Below, piece after piece: positions 18,303-28,419 of a DNA stretch of 64,000 bases. Location: positions 3,720,001 through 3,784,000 of the forward strand of contig NC_134026.1 in assembly GCF_964204645.1 (NCBI RefSeq). The letters run 5' to 3'. The notes under the pieces are model-generated. The model was not told where the DNA came from. It saw only the letters and a list, made by a program, of their open reading frames with translations, and ran no database searches. Positions within the stretch are counted from its first letter, which is position 1; every line of letters begins with the position of its first letter. The DNA is from Tubulanus polymorphus. Lineage: Eukaryota > Nemertea > Palaeonemertea > Tubulaniformes > Tubulanidae. The position numbers and the translations under genes were made by a program.

Positions 18303-21300
18303 ATGAGTGCTGACGTTAAAATGAGCGGCGGTAAGAAAAAAGGAGGCGGATTTCTGTCTCGACAAGCGAAAGCCAGAAACAATAGCACATCGAGCAGCAC
18401 CAGTAACAAAGACACGATTACTGAGGAAGAACTTTTAACTAAAGAGTCGATAACGCCGAATGATATATTGAAATTGAATAAAATTACTGACAGTGAGTAT
18501 GACTATGATTATTAATTTGATTGATTTTTGTTTTTCATATTTTCATTTTCACAGGCCGGGGCTTTTTCAATTAGCTTCTGCCATAGGCCTATTTGTTCCT
18601 CCGCTCCTGGCTCTACTCCCTGCAAGTTAATATAGGTTAACCCCACAATTGGCTGGCCTTCCACTGTCTGTGATCAAACAATAGAATGGACCTGGTGTAA
18701 AACCATGAGTCAGGATCAAAGACTCATTTTTCCACTCCTCACTCATCCTACACACACTTATTGACTCCATGAGTTTGATATTAATTTCAGTAATTTTGGA
18801 GTCTAGACCTGATTTGACTCCCTTTAAGCTTTTCAAATTCTCAAGCGTAACATTTTCACTCAATTAAGCCCCGGTTCCTAGTTCAACAAATGTCAATCAT
18901 CTTAACTGTAATTTAACGATAACCACACTCAAACGTGGTGAACGGATAATAAGATAAAATCCCACTATTTACAGATTAAAAGAATTTAAAAACCAGAATT
19001 TATTTATTCAATCAAAAATAATCTATTTTATTCACACCTGACGATGATCTCTAGGGTGAGATCGAAACGTCGTGTCTTTTATATATTTTTCATTGAATAA
19101 ATAAATTCTGGTTTTTAAATTCTTTTAATCTGTAAATAGTGGGATTTTATCTTATTAACTTTAATTTGTTCATTTTCGGTTAGGCCCTAGTGCTATTTAA
19201 CTTCATAAGCCAAGAGAGTCAGATTTTAAACAAATCAATAACTGCTGTAAACTGATCCTATAATCATTATCAATCTATTACTTATCATTACAGCATATTT
19301 ATGTCCGTTGGAGGCCAATATTTTTGATATCGACTTCACACGATTCAAGCTTAGAGATATGGAAACATCAACAGTATTGTTTGAAGTAGCAAAGCCTTCA
19401 AGTCCAGGTACGGTATGGGATCTAAAGTCAGTCATCCACCTTCTGTTCTTGAAAGCGCATAATTCAGAGCCCACTTCAGCAGTATTTGACCATCTGTAGA
19501 CGCTATTTAAGCCAATTTTCTGCTGTTTGTTTCTCTTTCAATTTGCCATTTTCAACTTTAGGCTAAACAAAAATGATACCTTGTTTCTCCGCAGCGGCCG
19601 GGTCATTTTTGTAAAATATGATAAAATTTGTAAACAGTTCATTTCTATAGCGGCCGGGTCTGTAATGGTAAAATTGATCACGATTTTAAAAAAAGTAATG
19701 TATAGGGTAGATAGGCGGCCGGCCGGGTCAACATTCAAGCTCAGCAGAGCGGAGAAACAAGGTATCAATTTTTTTTAGCCTTACGGTCAAAGCTTCGTTC
19801 TGTGGAAGTGTATCTGGGTTATTTTATCTCAGTGTATGAGGTGTTAGATTTAGATTTTCAGCATCATGTTTTAGGCTTGATTTATCGTGTTACATAGGCC
19901 CTAATATAATATTATAATCTAACCAATCACAATCTCAAGGGTAATATCTAAAAGTTCTCGTCCTTATCCGCGAAGGTCAGTTTTGTTTGTTTGAATTACG
20001 TGTTCTGTTGGCCATACCAGTAGTTCGTATACATTTACACAACAGGTCTCAAACTAGGATTAGTGGCCCTGTATGAAGGTAGTAATCAATTAGCTCACTG
20101 GTCAGTGCTCTGTTGATAGAATAAAGATTAGTTCCCTCATTAACGGTTTGGCCAATCCTAGACTAAGTCACCATTCCCTTCGAGATTATGAGTTTTTTTA
20201 ATGAACCGAACCCTTGTTAGCCTTGTTGAATTCTGATGAGTCCACGAGTGGTTATATTCCTATATAGTGACTTTAGTTTCAATTTTCGAACAGAACTTCA
20301 ATCGTAAGTTGAATACGCGGAAAATGCATCTAATGCGCAATGAATTTTAACTATTTAGAGAGTCGGATAGATGATTCGCGTGTGGGGTTGATTTAATGCG
20401 AGTAGCCAGGATGAACACCGGCAAATTAAGAAATTTCCCTCGGGGGCTGAATTCAGTTGCTTTTATTAAACCCGGATCAATTGTTACGCGAATATATTAA
20501 TATAAAAAGGGGTCATGTGGGTCAGGTGGCCTTAATGGGATGTTTAGTGGAAACGTGAACCTGATTGTTGTCAGCGATAGCTTCTCAGTCTCTGACTTAC
20601 TTAGGCCGATGTTTTGCCGTATACCATGAACAATTATTGATATCTGGGAATGTATTATCGATAATCATAGCAGACCGAATCAATAGTTCTCGGTTCATTT
20701 ACTTATCTACTTCGTATGAATGATATGTATTTGAAGCAAATATGTATGTTCTGGTACAAATAGATCGGGCAAAGCGCATCATCCGTCCCTTATAATTTTA
20801 GGATCATTATTTCAAGCTTTTTTTTATCGCAAAACCCATATATTTCTGAGTAGAACCTCATTAAAATTAAGCTCAAGTGGTCCCCTGGAGAAAAAATGGA
20901 TACCTCGTAGTTATAACCAATAATTTTTCGAGAGCTATCCAGTAGAGAATCGTTAAAACTTTCCATTCGGACCATAAATGAAAATTGGGGTCGAAATATC
21001 CGATAAAACAATGTGGATATAACAAGTACATCATGTATGTGTCGTCTATTCATGTCATTTAATGTATATGTATGATGTATGGATAAGACAGAAGACAGCT
21101 AGATTCTCACGCTGATCAGAAATCAATATCAAAATTTTACCAAAAACCGTCTGGTCATCACACGAAATGACTTATTATCAGCGTACCCTGTTTATTTATC
21201 TAGTTACTATGGTAACCACTTAACCGTGTAAAATGATATAGTCTCTCGATGCATGGTTACGTAGTGAATATGGTGATGGAATTGAACTTCTCGGTGATGA

Positions 21301-24300
21301 CTTTAATTAGCAGAAATTAATGATAATTAATCATCATGGGTATTATCTAACTATGATGTAATACGTATGACTCGGGCTATTGGGTGCATTGATGTAAGAT
21401 GATCGGTTATATTTATCGCGGAACCGGTTTAGGGAACCGGAAATATTTTCATACTGGCTACTTACCTCTAGTACTGGCTACTTACCTCTTACCGTTGATC
21501 TTTTTTCAGTTACAACTGCTCCTGATTTTCAGTATTTGTTACTATTTTATGACTAGACTGATTTGATTGGTTTGATGTGTACGAAAATAGGAAATATTCC
21601 TCGATAGAATGGCATTGAGCAACAAGATAAAATCCCACTATTTAGAGATTAAAAGAATTTAAAAACCAGAATTTATTTATTAAATCTAAAATATTTAAAA
21701 GACACGACGTTTCGATCTCACCCTAGAGATCATCGTCAGGTGTCTGAGATCGAAACGTCGTGTCTTTTAAATATTTTAGATTTAATAAATAAATTCTGGT
21801 TTTTAAATTCTTTTAATCTCTAAATAGTGGGATTTTATCTTATTATCCGTTCACCACGTTTGAGTGTGGTCTCCGTTCTGGCATTGAGCAACGTTTATAT
21901 CATATCTCTGGGTTCTGTTACAGACAAAGTTTCCTTTGAATGTACATCAGAAAGATGTTTATGGCGTATTTACTAATTGAGAATCACGAAGCAGTAATTA
22001 ACGAGCATTATCAATACGATTGATCATGTAGCATTATAAATATGTTTATGAAAATGAGCTGTTTGTAGTTTGCATATTGTACGTATAGGACATTTAGTAG
22101 TCATGATGTTGGGAATGATTTCTATAACCAGCCACATTGAAAATACATGCGTCAATAGAAACAAGAATTAGTGCCTTGTCATTTTTTTCCCATTTGGGAT
22201 TGAACGCGGCGAAAAAACAGTTCGCGCTTAATTTCATTAAGGTATAACAACAGTTACAGGCTGATACTTTGTCTCGTTTTTCGCGGATTAGTCGCTATGG
22301 ACGCGTTTTGGCATAATTTATTCCCAGATTCACGTATTGGTTTTTGTTAGAAGCATATATACAGGGATATATATACAGGGTTTTATATAGGTTTTCGTAG
22401 AAAACCTTATAAGCTTTTTAAATAGAAAACCAGTTTGTGAATAAATGCAAATTCTTGTCAACTGCCTTTTATTCTCTCCTGTTGCACACACATTTTGCCA
22501 AAAGTAGATAGGAGCTTAGAATGACTTCTAAATCCGATGAATCGGACGGACCATATCTTTTTCAACGGGCACCTCATCGTAAAGTCACTGCGACTACTTG
22601 GCCTTACCGAATTGTTCATTTAATTTTTCTTGTTACAGAGAGGGAAGTGGTGGCTGATATCGACGTGGAAGATGTTGACCCCAATGCCGGACGTTTCGTT
22701 CGTTATCAATTCACCTCACAATTTCTCAAGCTCAAGACGGTCGGAGCAACGTACGTAAACCCTTACCGCAATACGAATGATATCATCAGTTTATCAGTCC
22801 AGATACAAATTCGGTTGGTGAAATAGAGTATCAATACCAGTACTTTTTGAAAACGTAAATTGATTGGAGCGAGTTGTTATTAAATCACTAAATAAACTCA
22901 AAGAAGAGATGATACCTGTGGGGTGAATAAGATCTCTTGCCTGAAGGAAGGTGGTTTGAAATAAAGTAATGATTCTGTATGAAAACAAAATAGGGTTTCA
23001 AAAAAGGTTTTTCCTTGGCAATTTTCATGTTATTGAAAAAGCAAGAAAAGGAGAAGAAAATCTAGCGATCAATATATTTTTCTGTTGTGAGACGGCTGAT
23101 GGAAGTATATTCCAGTTTTAGAATCTACTGAGCAGTAAATATCCATTAATCGCCTTATCCGACTTAAAACTCATCGACTGATGCTTAACATACCGGGTAT
23201 ATACATGTATCAATATATACGGATAGTTCACTTGTTGGAATTCTGAAACTAAACAGAGTACTCGGCTTATCTTAGGAATATCAGGGGTCATTAGATAATA
23301 ATTACTGGTACAATGTATCTTGACTAGAAAAATTGCTAATGGAGCAGTTATTCATTATATCCCTGGCCAGCTTGTACATGTATCTAGTATATACCAAGAG
23401 TTACCAACCATCAGCGATTTTCGGGGGAGGGAGTTGTCCCCAATAGTGCTGTCCGTGATGGTGATTTTTACGGTATTGAATATGATTCAGTTGTCTTGCG
23501 TCCCGATATAAAGAGCTTAACTTCTCATTTGCCTATGTCCCCGAAAGTTTCTTCGGCCAGACTTTGTTCAGATATTTACAATAAGGCAGCTCTGATACGT
23601 GTTAAACAATGGATATTCGTAAATTCTGGTATATACGAAGGGTTGCAGATAATTTCATGCGCGACGATTTGTTTCTTCTTGCAGGGTGGAATTCACGATC
23701 GGTGACAAACCGGTGAACAAGTTCCGTATGATCGAACGTCATTATTTCCGTGATAAACTGCTGAAAACGTTTGATTTCGAGTTCGGTTTCTGCATTCCCA
23801 ACAGTAAGAACACTGTCGAACACATATACGAGTTTCCTCAATTAACACCAGATGAAAGTAAGTATTAATACATCTGATTCACAAGTTTAATCATTTTATC
23901 ACCTTATTACCAACCTCTCACATGTTCCCTCATTGTGTGTAGCCAGTCTGCTCGGTGCTACTTTTTTGACACCTTGATTTGTGCTTACTTTTCATAAAAA
24001 TGTCAGTATGTGCTGAAAAGAGCTAGTTTTTCACTTAAAGTCATCTGAAAAGATTTTGTCTCAGCATTCGTAATTGTTATACTAAGTTATGGGCAATTAA
24101 CATGAGTGCATGAATGACATGAGTTATTTTTCTATAGGTAATTGTTTGACAGTTACGTTGTTTATCACGGGTACAATTCATTAAAAGAGTGCTACTTTTT
24201 CCTCACGAAAAGTACTAACTTAAGCCTTACAGCTACAGATCATCTTACCCAAGTACCTTTAAATTTTAGAAGATTATTTTACATGAACCAGAACTGAAAT

Positions 24301-24760
24301 TTCCAATTATGTGATTTTAACAAAAAAAATGTAGTTTCGTAACAACTATATATCTGTACTTCGATTTCCAATCTGAAAATTAAAAAGTAAAGGACACCAA
24401 ATCAAACTAAATCTACTAATCAAATAAATCACAGGGTCAACTCTATTTTAAAATAAAAAAACAAAACCTATATCTAAAAATCTATAAATCAATTTACTGT
24501 TGAGGAGATGATAGAAAAAGTTTTGTATAATAACATGGTCAACCCTATTCTGAAATAAAAAACAAAACCTATTTCTAAAAATCTATAAATCGATTTATTG
24601 TTGAGAAGATGATAGAAAAAGTTTCATATATGTATCTTTATTTACAGTTGAGGAGATGATAGAGCATCCGTATGAAACACGTTCAGACAGTTTATACTTC
24701 GTAGATGATAAACTGATAATGCACAATAAAGCCGATTACGCTTACAACGGAGGCCAGTAA
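18303..24760 (+). CDS. UNC119: UNC119 lipid-binding chaperone, 5 exons, 233 aa
   Basis: Exons: 18303-18492, 19294-19407, 22639-22750, 23685-23857, 24648-24760, all GT-AG, 234 codons with stop. The N-terminal 40 residues are Lys/Gly- and Ser/Thr-rich and probably disordered, followed by the family hallmark [13 protein letters not shown]. From residue about 64 the beta-sandwich of the UNC119/PDE6-delta fold is continuous: [79 protein letters not shown] and, near the end, [19 protein letters not shown]. Known family members bind N-myristoylated cargo such as transducin alpha and ciliary proteins and release it through ARL2/ARL3. The length is close to human UNC119 (240 aa). Vertebrates have two paralogues (UNC119, UNC119B); this looks like the single pre-duplication gene. 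Introns 1 and 2 carry mobile elements and intron 4 a tandem repeat. Another start, MSGG at codon 7, is possible. Confidence 0.96.
18902..19167 (+). mobile_element. Palindromic element copy 1 with hammerhead-like core, UNC119 intron 1
   Basis: A 240-bp element (18915-19154) is bounded by direct repeats ttaactgtaattt (18902-18914) and ttaactttaattt (19155-19167), a 13-bp target-site duplication with one mismatch. Arms of about 60 bp are inverted repeats (gataaaatcccactattta and its inverse). The left end has an extra small hairpin, accac-N8-gtggt. At the centre the RNA strand reads ACAC-CUGACGA-U-GAUCUC-UAGGGU-GAGAUC-GAAAC-GUC-GUGU. This matches a hammerhead ribozyme layout: core 19038-19044, helix II 19046-19063, GAAA 19064-19067, predicted cleavage after 19071. 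It departs from the canonical form by one extra U before helix II and by having no loop in helix III. Confidence 0.8.
19558..19783 (+). mobile_element. 220-bp MITE copy A, TTA target duplication, UNC119 intron 2
   Basis: The element at 19561-19780 has terminal inverted repeats of about 32 bp beginning GGCTAAACAAAAATGATACC and is flanked on both sides by TTA. Internally it carries repeated CGGCCGGGTC blocks. A second copy lies inverted at 25779-25998, also exactly 220 bp, differing by about seven bases by eye. TTA (TWA) duplications are typical of PIF/Harbinger-type elements. No transposase is present, so it is non-autonomous. Confidence 0.88.
21452..21491. repeat. 20-bp tandem duplication, UNC119 intron 2
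   Basis: Two adjacent copies of TACTGGCTACTTACCTCTAG, the second with two changed final bases. Confidence 0.9.
21610..21892 (-). mobile_element. Palindromic element copy 2 with hammerhead-like core, UNC119 intron 2
   Basis: The 255-bp element (21624-21878) lies between perfect 14-bp direct repeats TGGCATTGAGCAAC (21610-21623 and 21879-21892). It is the same family as the element at 18915-19154 but inserted in the opposite direction: the end with the accac-N8-gtggt hairpin is on the right. The hammerhead-like core reads on the minus strand across 21701-21744, with a five-pair helix I (GACAC/GUGUC). A partial second copy of the GAGAUC-GAAACGUCGUGUC half lies inverted at 21745-21764, making the palindrome almost perfect over about 100 bp per arm. 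Confidence 0.85.
24435..24660 (+). repeat. Tandem intronic repeat carrying decayed exon-edge copies, UNC119 intron 4
   Basis: Two units of about 102 bp (24435-24536, 24537-24638) align along their whole length. Each ends with a variant of TTGAGGAGATGATAGA. The same string opens the real last exon at 24648, directly after its CAG acceptor. In the two upstream copies the acceptor has become CTG and TTG, so they should not splice. The intron end and the exon start were therefore duplicated and then decayed, or the repeat unit supplied the present acceptor. Confidence 0.85.
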
Positions 24761-25775
24761 CCGGAACATACGTCGCTGGAATATTACTGATGCACAATGA
24801 GATTCAGCTCTCAGAAAAATCATCAGATCGACCCCCGATTGGATGTAATTTACCAGTTACTCGCGCTGTTTGAGAGGGTTAACTGCGCGTTGACCGGGTT
24901 TAACCCTCGATAACACGGATATCTAAATCTAAAACTATTCAATGTTCATTTTGAAAACAAAAAAGATCAATCGAAAGAATCGAGCGGCATCATTCGTCAC
25001 AGCAATCACGTGTTCGAATCATCTAACATTGATAGCAGTTGCCACGAACAACCAAACATTTTGAATGATTAGGTGTTATTACGACACGTATGCTAAGTGA
25101 ATTTGACATGATGATCGTTACTTGAAAACTGATGATGATTATGAAGATCATTTGACGTATGCGTGAAGATTGGTCTATTGTTTTTAGTGCGTTAGATAGT
25201 TGAAAGAATAACTCTCATCAGTCTTCAAAAGTTTTTATTTTTGTGATACAGGTAATTACATTTTTTCACTGGTGATTTATAAGTTAACGCTTTCGAAACA
25301 GGATAAAGACTCGATATTTAAAAAAACACTAACATTTTAGGCTCTCATAAATTAAGCATCTTTGAATGAAATTTCAGCTTTATTTTGACTGTACATAGCT
25401 AAAGCACCTCCAATTGGCACTTATATATAGAATTTCTTGCCAGAATATACCACTTGAGTGAATGGGGAATATAAGTTAGAAAATTGATGAAAGAGCAATA
25501 AGCTTCTACGGCCAGTCAGTTGCTACAGTGGACGACGAAGTGAAGGAACATCGGCTACGAAATATTTACAAGTGACCAGTTCCAATTTTATTGCAGTGTC
25601 CCTACGATACGTTGATTCCTCAAAAACTCCTCCTTTTAACAGAAATCGCTTTTAAAGATGCTTGAAACTCCTTTCATTTGAGCAAAAATCCTCAAAACTC
25701 AAAGAATGTTTGTAGTTGTACAGTAAACTACGGCTAAATCGATACAATTCGAATCAGGATTTTTTCTTTACCCAA

Positions 25776-26001
25776 TTAGGCTAAAAAAAATTGATACCTT
25801 GTTTCTCCGCTCTGTTGAGCTTAAATGTTAACCCGGCCGGCCGCCTATCTACCCTATACATTACTTTTTTTTAAATCGTGATCAATTTTACCATAACAGA
25901 CCCGGCCGCTATAGAAATGAACTGTTTATAAATTTTATCATATTTTACAAAAATGACCCGGCCGCTGCGGAGAAACAAGGTATCATTTTTGTTTAGCCTT
26001 A
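25776..26001 (-). mobile_element. 220-bp MITE copy B, TTA target duplication
   Basis: The element at 25779-25998 is the reverse complement of the copy in UNC119 intron 2, flanked by TTA on both sides. It lies about 1 kb after the UNC119 stop codon. If UNC119 transcripts reach this far, the two copies could pair in the pre-mRNA. Confidence 0.88.
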
Positions 26002-27912
26002 GGCGGTTACAGAATTAGAAACTGAGTTTAGTGTAAAGGATTAAGGTACCGAAATACCCGTTTACCTTGATAAACAGTCCTGATTTAGGATGAGTCTATT
26101 GATTTAAGATCACTTCCTTGAAATCTTCTTTAAAACTCCTGGGAAACTCCTTATATCTAGGAATGACGGATCCGTAGGGACCCTGCACCGTCATGACTTA
26201 GATGTCTTATAATCGAGAGAGAACTGGTTTCATCTCTTTGATAGCCGTAAAACATGTTCCTCCAGATGTTTTTATACCCTATTGATCTTGAATGAATGTA
26301 AATACAAAAATTTATAAAAAAGAAAAAAAGTCATCATTTGAACACCGCTAGCAGTTAGATTTCAAAACATACCGACGTAACTGATATTTTACTCTCGGTA
26401 CATCGTAAACTTATTGGAAAATTCCACCTCTAAATAGTTTGCCGTTAATTGTACAATAAACATACATAGGCATTTCGTAAAATGTCTATAGTAATATGAA
26501 AAGTATCGATAATACTGTACAACCTACGCCAAAATCACAAGTTTCGTCGGAATCTTTTTCTGTAAAGAGCCTGGCTTACAGGTCGGACGATAAAAACTAT
26601 TGCTAACCGTAGTTAATTCATATCCATTCTTCCCCATCGTCGTCTTATTTGTGTGTAGAAATAGTAGCTGATAGCTGAGTATGCTGCTTGGAAGATTTTA
26701 TATTTTAGCCGCGTTCAATTCCGATCTGGGAGAGATGAATTGATGACTTGCCGTAGTTTTATAGGACTGACCATGCACTATAGAGCCCTGACTTGTAGGC
26801 ACCCTACAAGAGAGTCGGTGTACGACACCCAGGTACGTAGGCCTCTAATTGAAACTGTTGAACTTTTTAATTTCCTCGAGTTTCACTTAGTGGTGTCTAC
26901 TATAAAACTGGGTCGTTGAATATTCCCTCTGGTTGAGTCGTCAGGTGTAGATTCTCTTACCATGTGTCAGCGTAGTGTATTTGATTGAAATAGGCGAAAT
27001 TTCCGTCCTTTCTTAGTGCATTCCTTAATTGATGATATTACGTTTGAATTTTTGAATACGCTGTGATCAATCATCTTACATCTGCTAAATCCATTGTAAA
27101 GCTGTATTTTCCCCATATTTCTTGGGTTCACTTCTAATTACCAAAAAAAAAAACGGACTGCAGGTTGTTGTGTGCAACGAACGCTTCACTTGATCTCCAA
27201 GATTAAATGTTGTTATGTATTTATTATATATTATTATAATTACCATTATTATATAAACATGATATTGTAATGCTACTGTGCGCTTGTATTATTTGTGAAC
27301 TTATGTTGCAACTTATTTAGCAGTGCGTTTTGTAAAAAAAAAACATTTTGTTTCTTTTTCACTTCAATTTTCCTCTCATCTGGCGAAGAATGTAAGAAAA
27401 ATAACCTAGCAAAAAGATGTTCTAGCAATGAGTGTCTACAGAGAAACAGAAATATGTTTATGTTATTTTGCATTGCTTAACCCGCATTTTGTTCGATGTA
27501 TCTGTTGGTCCTCTAGTGTAGGTCTAATTAGAGAACAATGGCTATGATGGAAAATAGTGGATTTAGCTAGACTTTTGTGGTACGTTTTCTTAGCAGAGTT
27601 TGATCATCTGTGTGTGGTACGTTCTCTTTCCAACAGTTAGTCGGTCGTTTAGAAGGCCTCGTAAAAGAGAACAATCGCTAATGATGAAAATGTATCGTTC
27701 TCATCATGAATCAATAATTTTTTGCTAAAAATCTTGCTCAATTTCATATTATTGATCTTATGAAAAATCGTTTTAGTTTTTTACGAATCACAAACTGTTT
27801 AAAAAGAGTATATATTATAACGATAAAAAACATAGCTTAGTAGTGCTGACTTAGTCCATAGAGTGTTTTTTTGTCCTGAATGTCAGTTGCAATTGATTCA
27901 AATTCATATTAC

Positions 27913-28419
27913 TAAAGCCAAGCTCAGGTCGAGTTACAACCCCTATCAGATCGAACAGCGGTAGTACACACGTGACCGTGGACACTTGGTCGTCGATTTA
28001 TTTGTCTCATGAGCTCTCAGGTCAACTACGACTTGATCATCGCCGAGCCGAAGTGACGCAACGCTCGTTGCTGATTGGCTACGACTTTAAAGATCAGTCG
28101 TAGATAATAGAACTTGTTCTTCTGTCACTGTGATCAATCCGTTGCGGTCGTAAGTACACTCATGTCGAACAGGTTCCTGATTAAAAAATCGCAGATTGCT
28201 TCCTTACGATCCGACGATCTGATCGGATCTTAGGGGTCATTCATTTATTACGTACGCATTAGGAGAGGGTGAGGGGTCAGTGCAATTGCGTACTGTAATG
28301 CTTAATGTATATGAAAAAATGGCCAATTTTGCATACAGAGGGGGAGGGGGTTGAAAAATTCAAATTTTATGCGTATGTAATAAATGAATGATCCCTTAGT
28401 CGACCTGAGCTTGGCTTTA
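27913..28419. mobile_element. Inverted-repeat element with TA-flanked ends, split by a second element
   Basis: TAAAGCCAAGCTCAGGTCGA at 27913-27932 is exactly inverted at 28400-28419. The outermost TA on each side may be a TA target duplication, which would fit a Tc1/mariner-type non-autonomous element. A second element at 28233-28395 interrupts it two bases inside the right repeat. Without that insertion it would be about 340 bp. No transposase frame is seen. Confidence 0.75.
28230..28398. mobile_element. 163-bp MITE nested in the preceding element
   Basis: The terminal inverted repeat is 26 bp. The left end (28233-28258) begins GGGGTCATTCATTTATTACG and the right end (28370-28395) is its inverse with two mismatches. 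TTA lies on both sides (28230-28232, 28396-28398), consistent with a 3-bp target duplication. The interior has purine runs GAGAGGGTGAGGGG and GAGGGGGAGGGGG. Removing it and one TTA rejoins the host element as ...GATCTTAGTCGACC.... Confidence 0.8.

Noticed and set aside
18902-21892. Classical DNA-transposon MITE interpretation for the hammerhead-like elements
   Set aside because: The 13-14 bp target duplications are longer than the 2-10 bp usual for TIR DNA transposons, and the ends are asymmetric (one carries an extra hairpin), favouring a retroelement-like origin, though not proven.
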